Assembly (NCBI GenBank): GCA_030424865.1
Contig: JAUHVR010000012.1
Span: forward strand, 82,525 to 146,524
DNA: 64,000 nucleotides
Source of the DNA: Alphaproteobacteria bacterium
Lineage (GTDB): Bacteria > Pseudomonadota > Alphaproteobacteria > Rhodobacterales > Rhodobacteraceae
Direction: 5' to 3'
In this document: positions 44,738 through 52,500 of the stretch, piece after piece
How positions within the stretch are numbered: position 1 is the stretch's first letter
How the letters are laid out: each line of letters starts with the position of its first letter
Position numbers and translations under genes: made by a program
The notes under the pieces: model-generated
Databases searched by the model: none
Seen by the model: only the letters and a program-made list of their open reading frames with translations
Told to the model about the DNA's origin: nothing

Positions 44738-45327
44738 GCTTCCGCCTGGGCCTGACCGGCTCGATCGGAATGGGCAAATCCACGACGGCAAAGATGTTTG
44801 CCGCCGAAGGTTGCGCCGTCTGGGATGCCGACGCGGCTGTGCACCGCCTTTACGCAGTTGGTGGAGCTGCTGTCGCCCCGATGGGCGCGGCCTTTCCCCA
44901 GGCGATCCGGGACGGGGCCGTGTCGCGGGACGCCCTGAAAGTGATCATCGGCCAAGACCCATCTGCCCTCAAGGCTATCGAGGCCATTGTGCATCCGCTC
45001 GTGCGCGACGACAGGGCCGCCTTTGCCCTGTCCAATCCGGCGCAAATCCTTGTCTTCGACATCCCCTTGCTGTTCGAAACCGGGTCCGAGGCCGAATTCG
45101 ACGCCGTCGCCTGCGTCACAGTGGCGCCGGAGGTTCAGAAATCCCGGGTCATGGAGCGGGGCACCATGACCGAGGCGCAATTCGACATGATCCTGTCCAA
45201 ACAGATGCCGATCGCGGAAAAATGCGCGCGCGCCGACTTTGTCATCGAAACCGACACGCTTGAGCATGCCCGCGCCCAGGTGCAGGATGTCATCAACCAG
45301 ATCAAGGGGCGGATGCAACATGCGTGA
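44734..45327 (+). CDS. coaE: Dephospho-CoA kinase
   Basis: A 197-residue kinase. The P-loop [12 protein letters not shown] is followed by [10 protein letters not shown] and [10 protein letters not shown], standard CoaE motifs. It performs the last step of CoA synthesis. The ATG overlaps the aroE stop by 4 bases, and its own end overlaps dnaQ by 8 bases. Confidence 0.96.
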   Translation: MSFRLGLTGSIGMGKSTTAKMFAAEGCAVWDADAAVHRLYAVGGAAVAPMGAAFPQAIRDGAVSRDALKVIIGQDPSALKAIEAIVHPLVRDDRAAFALSNPAQILVFDIPLLFETGSEAEFDAVACVTVAPEVQKSRVMERGTMTEAQFDMILSKQMPIAEKCARADFVIETDTLEHARAQVQDVINQIKGRMQHA

Positions 45328-46009
45328 GATCGTGCTCGACACAGAAACCACTGGGTTTGACCCCGAACAGGGCGACCGCATCGTCGAGATCGGCGCCGTC
45401 GAGCTGTATAACCACGTGCCCACCGGCCAGACCTATCACCAGTACATCAATCCCGAACGGTCCATGCCGCAAGAAGCCTTTGAGGTGCATGGGCTGGGGG
45501 ATGACTTCCTGCGCGACAAGCCGGTTTTCGCCAAGATCGCCGATGATTTTCTGACCTTTGTCGGGGACGCCAAGCTGGTGATCCACAACGCCGCTTTCGA
45601 CATGAAGTTCCTGAACGCCGAACTTGGCTGGCTGAACAAGCGGCTGCTGCCCTGGGATCAGGCGCTGGATACGCTGGCCATCGCCCGCAAGAAATTTCCC
45701 GGCTCACCTGCCTCGCTTGACGCTCTGTGCCGCCGGTTCAACATCGACAACTCGTCACGAACCCTTCACGGCGCGTTGCTCGACTCTGAAATCCTGGCCG
45801 AGGTCTATCTGGAGCTGATCGGCGGCAAGCAGCCAGACTTTGGCCTGTCGGTTGCGGCCTCGTCCGGCGCGACCTCGGCGGGTGGCGAGGCCTGGCGTCC
45901 GACGCGGCGTCCGACGCCCCTGCCGTCGCGGGTCACGGAAAAGGAAAAGGCGGCTCACGCCGCCTTTGTCGATAAGCTTGGAGAGGGCGCGCTGTGGAAG
46001 CGCGACTGA
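45320..46009 (+). CDS. dnaQ: DNA polymerase III epsilon subunit (proofreading exonuclease)
   Basis: A 229-residue DEDDh exonuclease. Exo I is [10 protein letters not shown], Exo [15 protein letters not shown], and Exo [21 protein letters not shown] with the catalytic His and Asp. It proofreads for the replicative polymerase. A Ser/Gly/Pro-rich C-terminal linker (about 175-205) precedes the short alpha-binding tail. It ends the maf-aroE-coaE-dnaQ operon and converges on secB with a 1-base gap. Confidence 0.96.
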   Translation: MREIVLDTETTGFDPEQGDRIVEIGAVELYNHVPTGQTYHQYINPERSMPQEAFEVHGLGDDFLRDKPVFAKIADDFLTFVGDAKLVIHNAAFDMKFLNAELGWLNKRLLPWDQALDTLAIARKKFPGSPASLDALCRRFNIDNSSRTLHGALLDSEILAEVYLELIGGKQPDFGLSVAASSGATSAGGEAWRPTRRPTPLPSRVTEKEKAAHAAFVDKLGEGALWKRD

Positions 46010-46010
46010 C

Positions 46011-46532
46011 TCAGGCGTCCGCTGTCGGGGCCGACGCGGTCTGCTGAGCAGCCTGGCGACGCAGCAGCTCATTGCGATAAAGTGCAATGAAATCAATTGT
46101 TTCCAAGTTCAGCGGCGGGAAGCCACCGTCGCGGGTCACGTCCGACACGATCCGACGCACGAAGGGGAAGATCATGCGCGGGCATTCGATCAGCAGGAAC
46201 GGATGCATCTGCTCTTCGGGCACGTTCTCGATGTTGAAGATGCCGACATAGTCCATCTCGAGCAGGAACAGCTGCTCGCTGCTTTCCTTGCTCTTGCTGT
46301 CCACCTTCAGCTTGATCAGAACTTCGTACTGGTTCGGCTGAGTCCGCTTCTTGGCATCCAGCTGCACCTGCACCTGCACGTCAGGCTGAACTTCACCGCT
46401 CGCGCCTTTTTGCGCCAGGATGTTCTCAAAGCTCATGTCGCGGATGAACTGAGCCAACACGTTCATCTTGGGCTGGACTTGCTGCGGGGCCGCGCCGTTA
46501 CCCTGGGCGGCGCCGGTCTCGTCATTGGCCAT
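46011..46532 (-). CDS. secB: Protein-export chaperone SecB
   Basis: A 173-residue protein. IRDMSFENILAQKG, VLIKLKVDSKSKESSEQLFL and HPFLLIECPRMIFPFVRRI are SecB core segments. It is a tetramer that holds preproteins unfolded for SecA. Gln/Ala-rich tails at both ends are normal for alphaproteobacterial SecB. It follows fxsA by 55 bases on the same strand. Confidence 0.96.
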   Translation of the reverse strand: MANDETGAAQGNGAAPQQVQPKMNVLAQFIRDMSFENILAQKGASGEVQPDVQVQVQLDAKKRTQPNQYEVLIKLKVDSKSKESSEQLFLLEMDYVGIFNIENVPEEQMHPFLLIECPRMIFPFVRRIVSDVTRDGGFPPLNLETIDFIALYRNELLRRQAAQQTASAPTADA

Positions 46533-46587
46533 CTGTATCTCCGGTTTTCAAATGTCTGAACTGCCTTATCAGGTCAGCCCCAGAGCC

Positions 46588-47070
46588 TCAATGCTTAGTC
46601 CAGCCAGAGGACCCCTGCGGGCCCTTGGTCTCGGGGTCGATCTCTTCGAACTCGCCGTCAATCACCGGTCCATGGCCGCGCGGTTGCTGCGCGCGTGGGT
46701 CGGGACCCATTGAAAACTGCTGCACCTTCACCCGCCGTTTCGCCCAGGCAAAGACCGCGGCTCGTACGGGCGGCATCAGAAGCGAAAAGCCGACGGCGTC
46801 GGTAAAGAACCCCGGCGTCAGCAACAAAGCGCCGGCGACCAGGATCATCGCACCATGCGCCAAAGGCTCGGTCGGATCGTTCAGATCCGAAAAGCTGCGC
46901 CGCAGGTCGTTCATGGCCATCAGGCCCTGAGTGCGCACCAACCAGGTGCCCAGAAACGCGGTCAAGATCACAATTGCGAGTGTTGGCCAAAGGCCAATTG
47001 CCCCGCCAACCTGTATGAAAAGCGCGATCTCGATCAGCGGCACGCCGACAAAAGCCAGAAACAGCCACAT
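46588..47070 (-). CDS. fxsA: FxsA family membrane protein
   Basis: A 160-residue inner-membrane protein. Hydrophobic segments occur near 1-20, 27-45 and 73-95, with the family motif LLTPGFFTDAVGFSLLMPPVR. The polar C-terminal tail is Pro/Gln-rich. In Escherichia coli the homologue affects phage T7 exclusion by F plasmids; its molecular role is unclear. It is divergent from the Tim44-like gene with a 102-base gap. Confidence 0.9.
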   Translation of the reverse strand: MWLFLAFVGVPLIEIALFIQVGGAIGLWPTLAIVILTAFLGTWLVRTQGLMAMNDLRRSFSDLNDPTEPLAHGAMILVAGALLLTPGFFTDAVGFSLLMPPVRAAVFAWAKRRVKVQQFSMGPDPRAQQPRGHGPVIDGEFEEIDPETKGPQGSSGWTKH

Positions 47071-47172
47071 GGAATGGTCTCCTTTCCTGCCGCCTTAGTG
47101 GACTCACCGGCAGCTTGCACCTACATAAGGTCACGAAGAAAAAGTTTCCACGTGTGCCCTGAAGAGGTGTCA

Positions 47173-47832
47173 ATGAACTCGCCGATTTTGCAGCTTCTGG
47201 TTCTGGCCGGAATTGCCGTTTTCCTGATCCTGCGGCTCAGAAGCGTTCTGGGGACGCGCGAAGGGTTTGAAAAGCCGCGAGCGCCCCTGCCCGGCACCGA
47301 CCGCGCTGACCGTCCCGACTTTGAAGTGATCGAAGGTGGACCTGATCGCGACATCATCGATCATGTCGCTGACGGCAGCCCGTCGGCTGACGCCCTGGCC
47401 CGTATGAAACGCGTCGATGACACGTTTTCGGTCTCGGAATTCCTGCAGGGTGCGCGCGGCGCCTACGAGATGATCCTGATGGGCTTCGAACGTGGCGATA
47501 TGGCTGACATCAAGCCGTTCCTCAGCGACGAAGTTTATGAAACCTTTGCCCAGGTCGTCGAAGATCGTGAAGCACAGGGTCTGACCATCGAAGCCGAATT
47601 CGGCGGCGTGCGTGAACTGTCGCTGGCCGAGGCGACCTTTGACGACGAAAACGCAATCGCCGAAATCACGGTCCGCTATGTCGGCGAACTGACTTCGGTT
47701 GTGCGCAACCGCGCCGGAGAGATCATCGAAGGCAGCGCCACCCAGGTCAAACGTCAAAGCGACATCTGGACCTATGCCCGTGACATGGGCAGTGACGATC
47801 CGAACTGGCAACTGGTCGCCACGGGCGAATAA
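47173..47832 (+). CDS. Tim44/TimA-like inner-membrane protein
   Basis: A 219-residue protein. One N-terminal membrane segment (about 4-20) precedes a linker and a C-terminal Tim44-like domain (about 75-219) with FLQGARGAYEMILMGFERGD and WTYARDMGSDDPNWQLVATG. Alphaproteobacterial TimA is related to the mitochondrial import motor subunit Tim44. The gene order Tim44-mltA-smr is conserved in alphaproteobacteria. mltA starts 7 bases after the stop. Confidence 0.9.
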   Translation: MNSPILQLLVLAGIAVFLILRLRSVLGTREGFEKPRAPLPGTDRADRPDFEVIEGGPDRDIIDHVADGSPSADALARMKRVDDTFSVSEFLQGARGAYEMILMGFERGDMADIKPFLSDEVYETFAQVVEDREAQGLTIEAEFGGVRELSLAEATFDDENAIAEITVRYVGELTSVVRNRAGEIIEGSATQVKRQSDIWTYARDMGSDDPNWQLVATGE

Positions 47833-47839
47833 AAGTGGG

Positions 47840-48880
47840 ATGCGGCGCGCGGTTTTCGGTTTTGTCCTGGCGGTCCTAGGCATGACTGCCTCTGGTTCGC
47901 AGGCCGAAACCGCGCCGGTCTATTCCATCCTGTCGTTTGACCAGCTGAACGGCTGGGCCGAGGACGACCACGACGCCGCCCTTCAGGTTTTTCGCAACAC
48001 CTGTCAGGATATCGACGCCCCGGATTGGCGCGCCCTTTGCGCCGCCGCAACCGAGATGAGTGACGGCAAGACCTTTTTCGAACTGCTCTTTCGGCCTGTC
48101 CTGATCAGCGACGGCGGCGAAGGTCTGTTCACCGGCTATTTCGAACCCGAACTTGACGGTGCGCGCCGCCCGGATGGCCGCTATCGCTTCCCGGTCTACC
48201 GCATGCCGCGCGAGGCGCGTGGCCGGCAATGGCTCAGTCGCCGGGACATCCTGACCAGCGGCGTGATGCAGGGGCGCGGACTGGAAATCGCCTGGGTCGA
48301 TGACCCGGTCGAGCTGTTTTTCTTGCAAATTCAAGGCTCTGGCCGGATCAAACTGCCCGATGGCAGCTACATCCGCGTTGGCTATGGCGGCAAGAATGGC
48401 CATCCCTACCGATCCGTCGGTCAGGAAATGGTTCGGCGCGGGATTTACCAGCCGCACCAGGTTTCCGCCCAGATGATCAAGAACTGGGTGCGCCGCAATC
48501 CTGTCGACGGGCAGGAACTGCTGTTCCACAACCCGTCGTATGTCTTCTTCCGCGAGGTGAACCAGGTGCCCGCGCACAAGGGCCCGCTTGGGGCCATGAA
48601 CCGCTCGATCACAACGATGCGCTCGATCGCGGTTGATCCGGCGTTCACAACCCTCGGCGCGCCGGTCTGGATCGAAAAAGGCGGGAAGGAACCGCTGAAC
48701 CGCCTGATGATTGCGCAAGACACCGGGTCGGCCATCAAGGGCGCGCAGCGGGCCGACATCTTCTTTGGCACCGGCGATCAGGCGGGACGCGAGGCCGGGC
48801 GTCTGAAAGATCCGGGCCGCATGGTGGTTTTGATGCCCATCCAACGCGCCTATGCGCTGTTGCCGGAAGGCGTGCAATGA
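47840..48880 (+). CDS. mltA: Murein transglycosylase A
   Basis: A 346-residue lytic transglycosylase. An export signal (MRRAVFGFVLAVLGMTASGSQA) precedes the MltA domain (LFTGYFEPELDGAR, IQGSGRIKLPDG, VGYGGKNGHPYRSVG). The C-terminal 3D domain has DTGSAIKGAQRADIFFGTG with catalytic Asp residues. It cleaves peptidoglycan glycan strands. It lacks a clear lipobox, unlike the E. coli protein. It overlaps the Smr gene by 4 bases. Confidence 0.95.
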   Translation: MRRAVFGFVLAVLGMTASGSQAETAPVYSILSFDQLNGWAEDDHDAALQVFRNTCQDIDAPDWRALCAAATEMSDGKTFFELLFRPVLISDGGEGLFTGYFEPELDGARRPDGRYRFPVYRMPREARGRQWLSRRDILTSGVMQGRGLEIAWVDDPVELFFLQIQGSGRIKLPDGSYIRVGYGGKNGHPYRSVGQEMVRRGIYQPHQVSAQMIKNWVRRNPVDGQELLFHNPSYVFFREVNQVPAHKGPLGAMNRSITTMRSIAVDPAFTTLGAPVWIEKGGKEPLNRLMIAQDTGSAIKGAQRADIFFGTGDQAGREAGRLKDPGRMVVLMPIQRAYALLPEGVQ

Positions 48881-49473
48881 GCAAACGGCGCGTGAAGCCG
48901 GACGAACTGGAATTGTGGACGCAGGTCGCCAGGACCGCCGAGCAGCTTCATCCGGAAAAGAAGAACGATTTCAAGCGGATCATCGAAAAGCCCGAGGCCG
49001 CAGCGGCTCCGGTGCCAGACGCGCCCTCTCCGATCCCCGCCTTCAAGATTGGTGAGCGTGGCACGCCGTTGCGCAGCCAAAGCGCGATGCCGCCCTCGGT
49101 CTCGGAGCGGCTGACGGCCGAACCGGTGCAGATGGACCGGAAAAAACATGTCCGCCTGCAACGTGGCAAGCTGAAGCCCGAGGCGCGGATCGACCTGCAC
49201 GGCATGACGCTGGATCAGGCCCACCCTGCCCTGCTGCGCTTTATCCTGTCCTCGCAATCCCAGGGCCGCCGTCTGGTGCTGGTCATCACGGGCAAGGGTC
49301 AGCGCGACGATCCCTACGATCCGATCCCCCGCCGTCGCGGGGTTCTGAAACAACAGGTGCCGCAATGGCTGAAGATGGCGCCGGTGGCGCAGGCTGTCTT
49401 GCAGGTGACCGAGGCGCATATCCGCCACGGCGGCGAGGGCGCCTACTACGTCTATCTGCGACGGAACCGCTAA
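48877..49473 (+). CDS. Smr/MutS family protein
   Basis: A 198-residue protein with a C-terminal Smr domain (about 100-195): IDLHGMTLDQAHPALLRF, then LVLVITGKGQRDD and GGVLK-type region (here RRGVLKQQVPQWL). The DLHG and GKG motifs are those of Smr nucleases. It is coupled to mltA (ATGA overlap) and overlaps the convergent MFS gene by 4 bases. Confidence 0.92.
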   Translation: MSKRRVKPDELELWTQVARTAEQLHPEKKNDFKRIIEKPEAAAAPVPDAPSPIPAFKIGERGTPLRSQSAMPPSVSERLTAEPVQMDRKKHVRLQRGKLKPEARIDLHGMTLDQAHPALLRFILSSQSQGRRLVLVITGKGQRDDPYDPIPRRRGVLKQQVPQWLKMAPVAQAVLQVTEAHIRHGGEGAYYVYLRRNR

Positions 49474-50687
49474 ACCGGCAGCAGCTTGCGCGCGCGGGAC
49501 ACGCCGATCAGCATCATGACCGTCGTGAAGACAAAGAACCCTGAAACGGCAAAGAATTGCGTTTCGATGCCGATCCCCATGTCCAGCCCGACCCCGGTGA
49601 TCCCCGGCCCCAGCGCCGACCCCAGAACCATGACTGCCGCTGCCAGCGCCTTGATCGCACCCACGTGGCGGGTGCCGTAGAACTCGGCCCAATAGGCATT
49701 CGGCAAGGTCGCCCCTGCCCCGGTCGTCAGCCCCATCAGGACCATCCCCGCCAGTGTCCACCCCAGCGCGGATCCCGCGCCGTAGCAGGCAAAAGCCAGA
49801 ACCAGCGGGACCTGAAACCACGGGATCAACCGTGGCGTCCCCAGCCGATCCAGCAGCCACCCGCTGGCCACCATCGCGCCGACCGCGGTGCCTGTGAAGA
49901 CCGGGAAAAGCGCCACAAGCTCCAGGTGGGTAAACCCTTTGACCTCGGCATAATGCACCTGGTGAAAGAAGAAGGCGGTGCCAAAGGCCGAGGGCCCCAG
50001 CAAAGCCGGAATCATGAACCAGAACAGCCAGTGGCTGTAGACATCCCTGCGCGTCCAATCCGCGTCATTCATTCCGCGTGATTGCACCTCTTTGGCGATG
50101 GATTGCGGCGTGCGTTCGGTCACCAGCAGTCTGCGCAGCACCGGGATGCCCGCAAAGGCGATCAGCGCCACGACGACCCACAAAAGCCGCCAGTCGATCA
50201 GCGCCAGGCAGGCGACAAAGATCATTGGCAAAATCGCCTCTCCGATCGCAAATCCCAGCCCGGCAATCGACAGGGCCCTTCCACGTGCGGCCACAAACCA
50301 GCGGGTCATCGAGACAAGCGCGATGTGCATCGCCATCCCCTGCCCGCCGAACCGCAGGCAAAAGATCACCACTGGCAACAGGAACCAGACCGGGTTCACC
50401 GCCATGAACAGGCAGGACAGGCCCAGAAAGACCAGCACGATCGTGCCCAGCTCTCGGGCGCGCATCTTGTCGGTCAGGGCGCCGGCCCAGATCATCGCAA
50501 CGGCCGAGGCCGTGGTGCCAAAGGCATAAAGCCCACCCCACGCGCCGTGGCTCAGGTCAAAGGCCTCGCGGATCTCGCCCGCGAAGATCGAGATGAAAAA
50601 GGTTTGTCCAAAGCTGGACAGAAAAGCCAAGAGCACGCCAGCAGACAGCCAGGGCGCGTTGGCTCGCAGGAAAGAAGCGAAACTCAT
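49470..50687 (-). CDS. MFS transporter
   Basis: A 405-residue protein with 12 hydrophobic segments. The loop between helices 2 and 3, GALTDKMRARELG, is the MFS signature. It resembles the oxalate/formate-antiporter-like subfamily. It starts 46 bases after the soeC gene on the same strand, so it may be co-transcribed with the sulfite dehydrogenase genes. A role in exporting or importing a sulfur compound is speculative. Confidence 0.85.
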   Translation of the reverse strand: MSFASFLRANAPWLSAGVLLAFLSSFGQTFFISIFAGEIREAFDLSHGAWGGLYAFGTTASAVAMIWAGALTDKMRARELGTIVLVFLGLSCLFMAVNPVWFLLPVVIFCLRFGGQGMAMHIALVSMTRWFVAARGRALSIAGLGFAIGEAILPMIFVACLALIDWRLLWVVVALIAFAGIPVLRRLLVTERTPQSIAKEVQSRGMNDADWTRRDVYSHWLFWFMIPALLGPSAFGTAFFFHQVHYAEVKGFTHLELVALFPVFTGTAVGAMVASGWLLDRLGTPRLIPWFQVPLVLAFACYGAGSALGWTLAGMVLMGLTTGAGATLPNAYWAEFYGTRHVGAIKALAAAVMVLGSALGPGITGVGLDMGIGIETQFFAVSGFFVFTTVMMLIGVSRARKLLPV

Positions 50688-50733
50688 GCCGTTTCAATGC
50701 GCCCGGCACGGGTCGGGCGCAAGAGCAATCACG

Positions 50734-51606
50734 TTAGCGCTTGCCGTAATAGAGGCCCACAACATGTTCGGCCTCGGCAAAGAACAGCCAGCGTGACACA
50801 AAGACTCCGGCGAGGTGGCTGACAACGGCCAACAGCGCAAAAAGATGTGCAAAGGGCAGCAGCAAGAAGAGGATCGGCAGGCCGATCATCAGAACCAGCG
50901 CGATGGCGCGCAGTTTCTGGGCGTGCTTGCGCCCGACCACATGCATGAACTCGTCCATCAGGTAGTTGGTCCCGGTGTGCGGCGGTTCAAAGGCGCGGAC
51001 CTTGCCGATGCTGCCAAGGCCCGTGGCCGAGGCCAGCGTGGTTCCGCTTTCCGAAAAGCGGGTGTCGCCCTGTTGCCACCAGATCACCTGGATGATCGCG
51101 GCGATGACCAGCAGGTTGATCGCAAAGAGCACACGGCCCGACAGCAGGGCCCCGCCGGCCAGCGCAAGGCAGATGAACAGCGCCGAGGTCAGCGGCGTAT
51201 TCCACCGCGGCACGGTCTTGAGTTGCGCGTAGATCATCGAGGTCGTGTAGACCGTCACAATCGCCAGCGCGGCGCCGATCCAGCCCAGGATGCTGATCTG
51301 AAGGCCAAAAAACACAAGGAAAAACGCGTAAACGCCCATGACCACAAGGGTCGCCACGGCCGCCACACCTTCGCGGCTCAGCCAGCTGCTGCGCCATTGC
51401 GAAAAGGCCTTGATGGCGCGTTCCGGGTGGCCCAGGTGAAAGGTCGAGGCCATGAGTCCCCCGCAGGCCAGCGCATAGGCGATGGCAAAGAAGATGAAGC
51501 CAACCCAGCCGGTTGGCGCGTCGCCGTCAATGCCAAGCCATGCCAGAAGGCCAAAGCCCAGACCAGAGAGCGAGGTGAACAGGATAATGGATCGTGCCGG
51601 ATGCAT
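50734..51606 (-). CDS. soeC: Sulfite dehydrogenase membrane anchor SoeC (DmsC-like)
   Basis: A 290-residue protein of the DmsC/NrfD-like anchor family with about eight hydrophobic segments. STFHLGHPERAIKAF and LSREGVAAVAT are typical of DmsC. It anchors SoeAB to the inner membrane and passes electrons to quinone. It overlaps soeB by 1 base. Naming it soeC instead of dmsC follows from the cytoplasmic catalytic subunit and the xsc/pta neighbourhood. Confidence 0.82.
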   Translation of the reverse strand: MHPARSIILFTSLSGLGFGLLAWLGIDGDAPTGWVGFIFFAIAYALACGGLMASTFHLGHPERAIKAFSQWRSSWLSREGVAAVATLVVMGVYAFFLVFFGLQISILGWIGAALAIVTVYTTSMIYAQLKTVPRWNTPLTSALFICLALAGGALLSGRVLFAINLLVIAAIIQVIWWQQGDTRFSESGTTLASATGLGSIGKVRAFEPPHTGTNYLMDEFMHVVGRKHAQKLRAIALVLMIGLPILFLLLPFAHLFALLAVVSHLAGVFVSRWLFFAEAEHVVGLYYGKR

Positions 51607-52355
51607 CAGAGCCGCTCCAGTGTTTTGTCAAGCCAGCCGAGAAAGCCCTTGGGCTCTTCGGCGACGGGGGCCAGGAAGGGGGCCAGGATGTCAATCTCTT
51701 CGATCTTGTCCTTGGGCCGGGGCGGCAGGTACTTGTTGACCGGCTTGGTGCCTTGCTCGGGCATCAGGTCCATGCCACCCCGCTCGGCCACCAGTTTGCT
51801 GACGTCGCTGTCCGGGTCGCCCAGGTCGCCAAAGTGGCGCGCACCGGCTGGGCAGGTGCGGACGCAGGCGGGCTGGCGGTCTTCCTCGGGCAGGTTCTCG
51901 TTATAAATCCGGTCGACGCAGAGGGTGCATTTCTTCATCACACCTTCGGCCTGATCCATCTCGCGCGCGCCATAGGGGCAGGCCCAGGCGCAAAGGCCGC
52001 AACCGATGCAGTCGCTTTCGTTGACCAGGACAATCCCGTCTTCGACCCGTTTGTAGCTGGCGCCCGTCGGGCAGACGGTGACACAGGGCGCGTCTTCGCA
52101 GTGCAGGCAGGATTTGGGAAAGTGGATCAGCTGCGCGGCTGATCCGTTTTCGGGCTGCACCTCGTAGGAATGCACCCGGTTCAGGAAGGTGCCCTTGGGC
52201 GCGGCACCATAGGGATCCTGATCGCTGAGTGGCGCGCCGTAGTTTTCGGTGTTCCAGCCTTTGCAGGACACAACGCAGGCATGACAGCCAACGCAAGTGT
52301 CCAGGTCGATGACAAGGCCAAGTTTCTTCTCGGTGGAAGTGGGAAGCGTGGTCAC
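51606..52355 (-). CDS. soeB: Sulfite dehydrogenase iron-sulfur subunit SoeB (DmsB-like)
   Basis: A 249-residue ferredoxin-type subunit with four Cys clusters: CVGCHACVVSC, CLHCEDAPCVTVCPTGA, CIGCGLCAWACPYGA and CTLC with CVRTCPAGA. These bind four [4Fe-4S] centres. It carries electrons from SoeA to SoeC. The GTG at 52355 has GGAGG seven bases upstream and replaces a longer in-frame start. No signal peptide is present. The gap to soeA (145 bases) holds four hairpins. Confidence 0.88.
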   Translation of the reverse strand: MTTLPTSTEKKLGLVIDLDTCVGCHACVVSCKGWNTENYGAPLSDQDPYGAAPKGTFLNRVHSYEVQPENGSAAQLIHFPKSCLHCEDAPCVTVCPTGASYKRVEDGIVLVNESDCIGCGLCAWACPYGAREMDQAEGVMKKCTLCVDRIYNENLPEEDRQPACVRTCPAGARHFGDLGDPDSDVSKLVAERGGMDLMPEQGTKPVNKYLPPRPKDKIEEIDILAPFLAPVAEEPKGFLGWLDKTLERL

Positions 52356-52372
52356 AGGCGGGCCTCCGGGCA

Positions 52373-52495
52373 CCGGAATTTGACGCAAATTCCGGATTGA
52401 AATCCTGCGAGGATTTCAGGGTTGATTGCAGATGTTGCGCGACGTAGCCCGGAAATCTCGCAGATTTCCGGACCGTTTTCCATGACGGAAAACGG
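52373..52495. repeat. Four tandem palindromic hairpins between soeA and soeB
   Basis: Stems are CCGGAATTT/AAATTCCGG (52373-52395), TGAAATCC/GGATTTCA (52398-52418), CCGGAAATCT/AGATTTCCGG (52449-52471) and CCGTTTTCC/GGAAAACGG (52473-52495). The last two are separated by one base. The same paired arrangement occurs after pta at 57395-57441. Inside an operon it could stabilise the soeA mRNA end and modulate soeBC expression. Confidence 0.75.
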
Positions 52496-52500
52496 CGCCC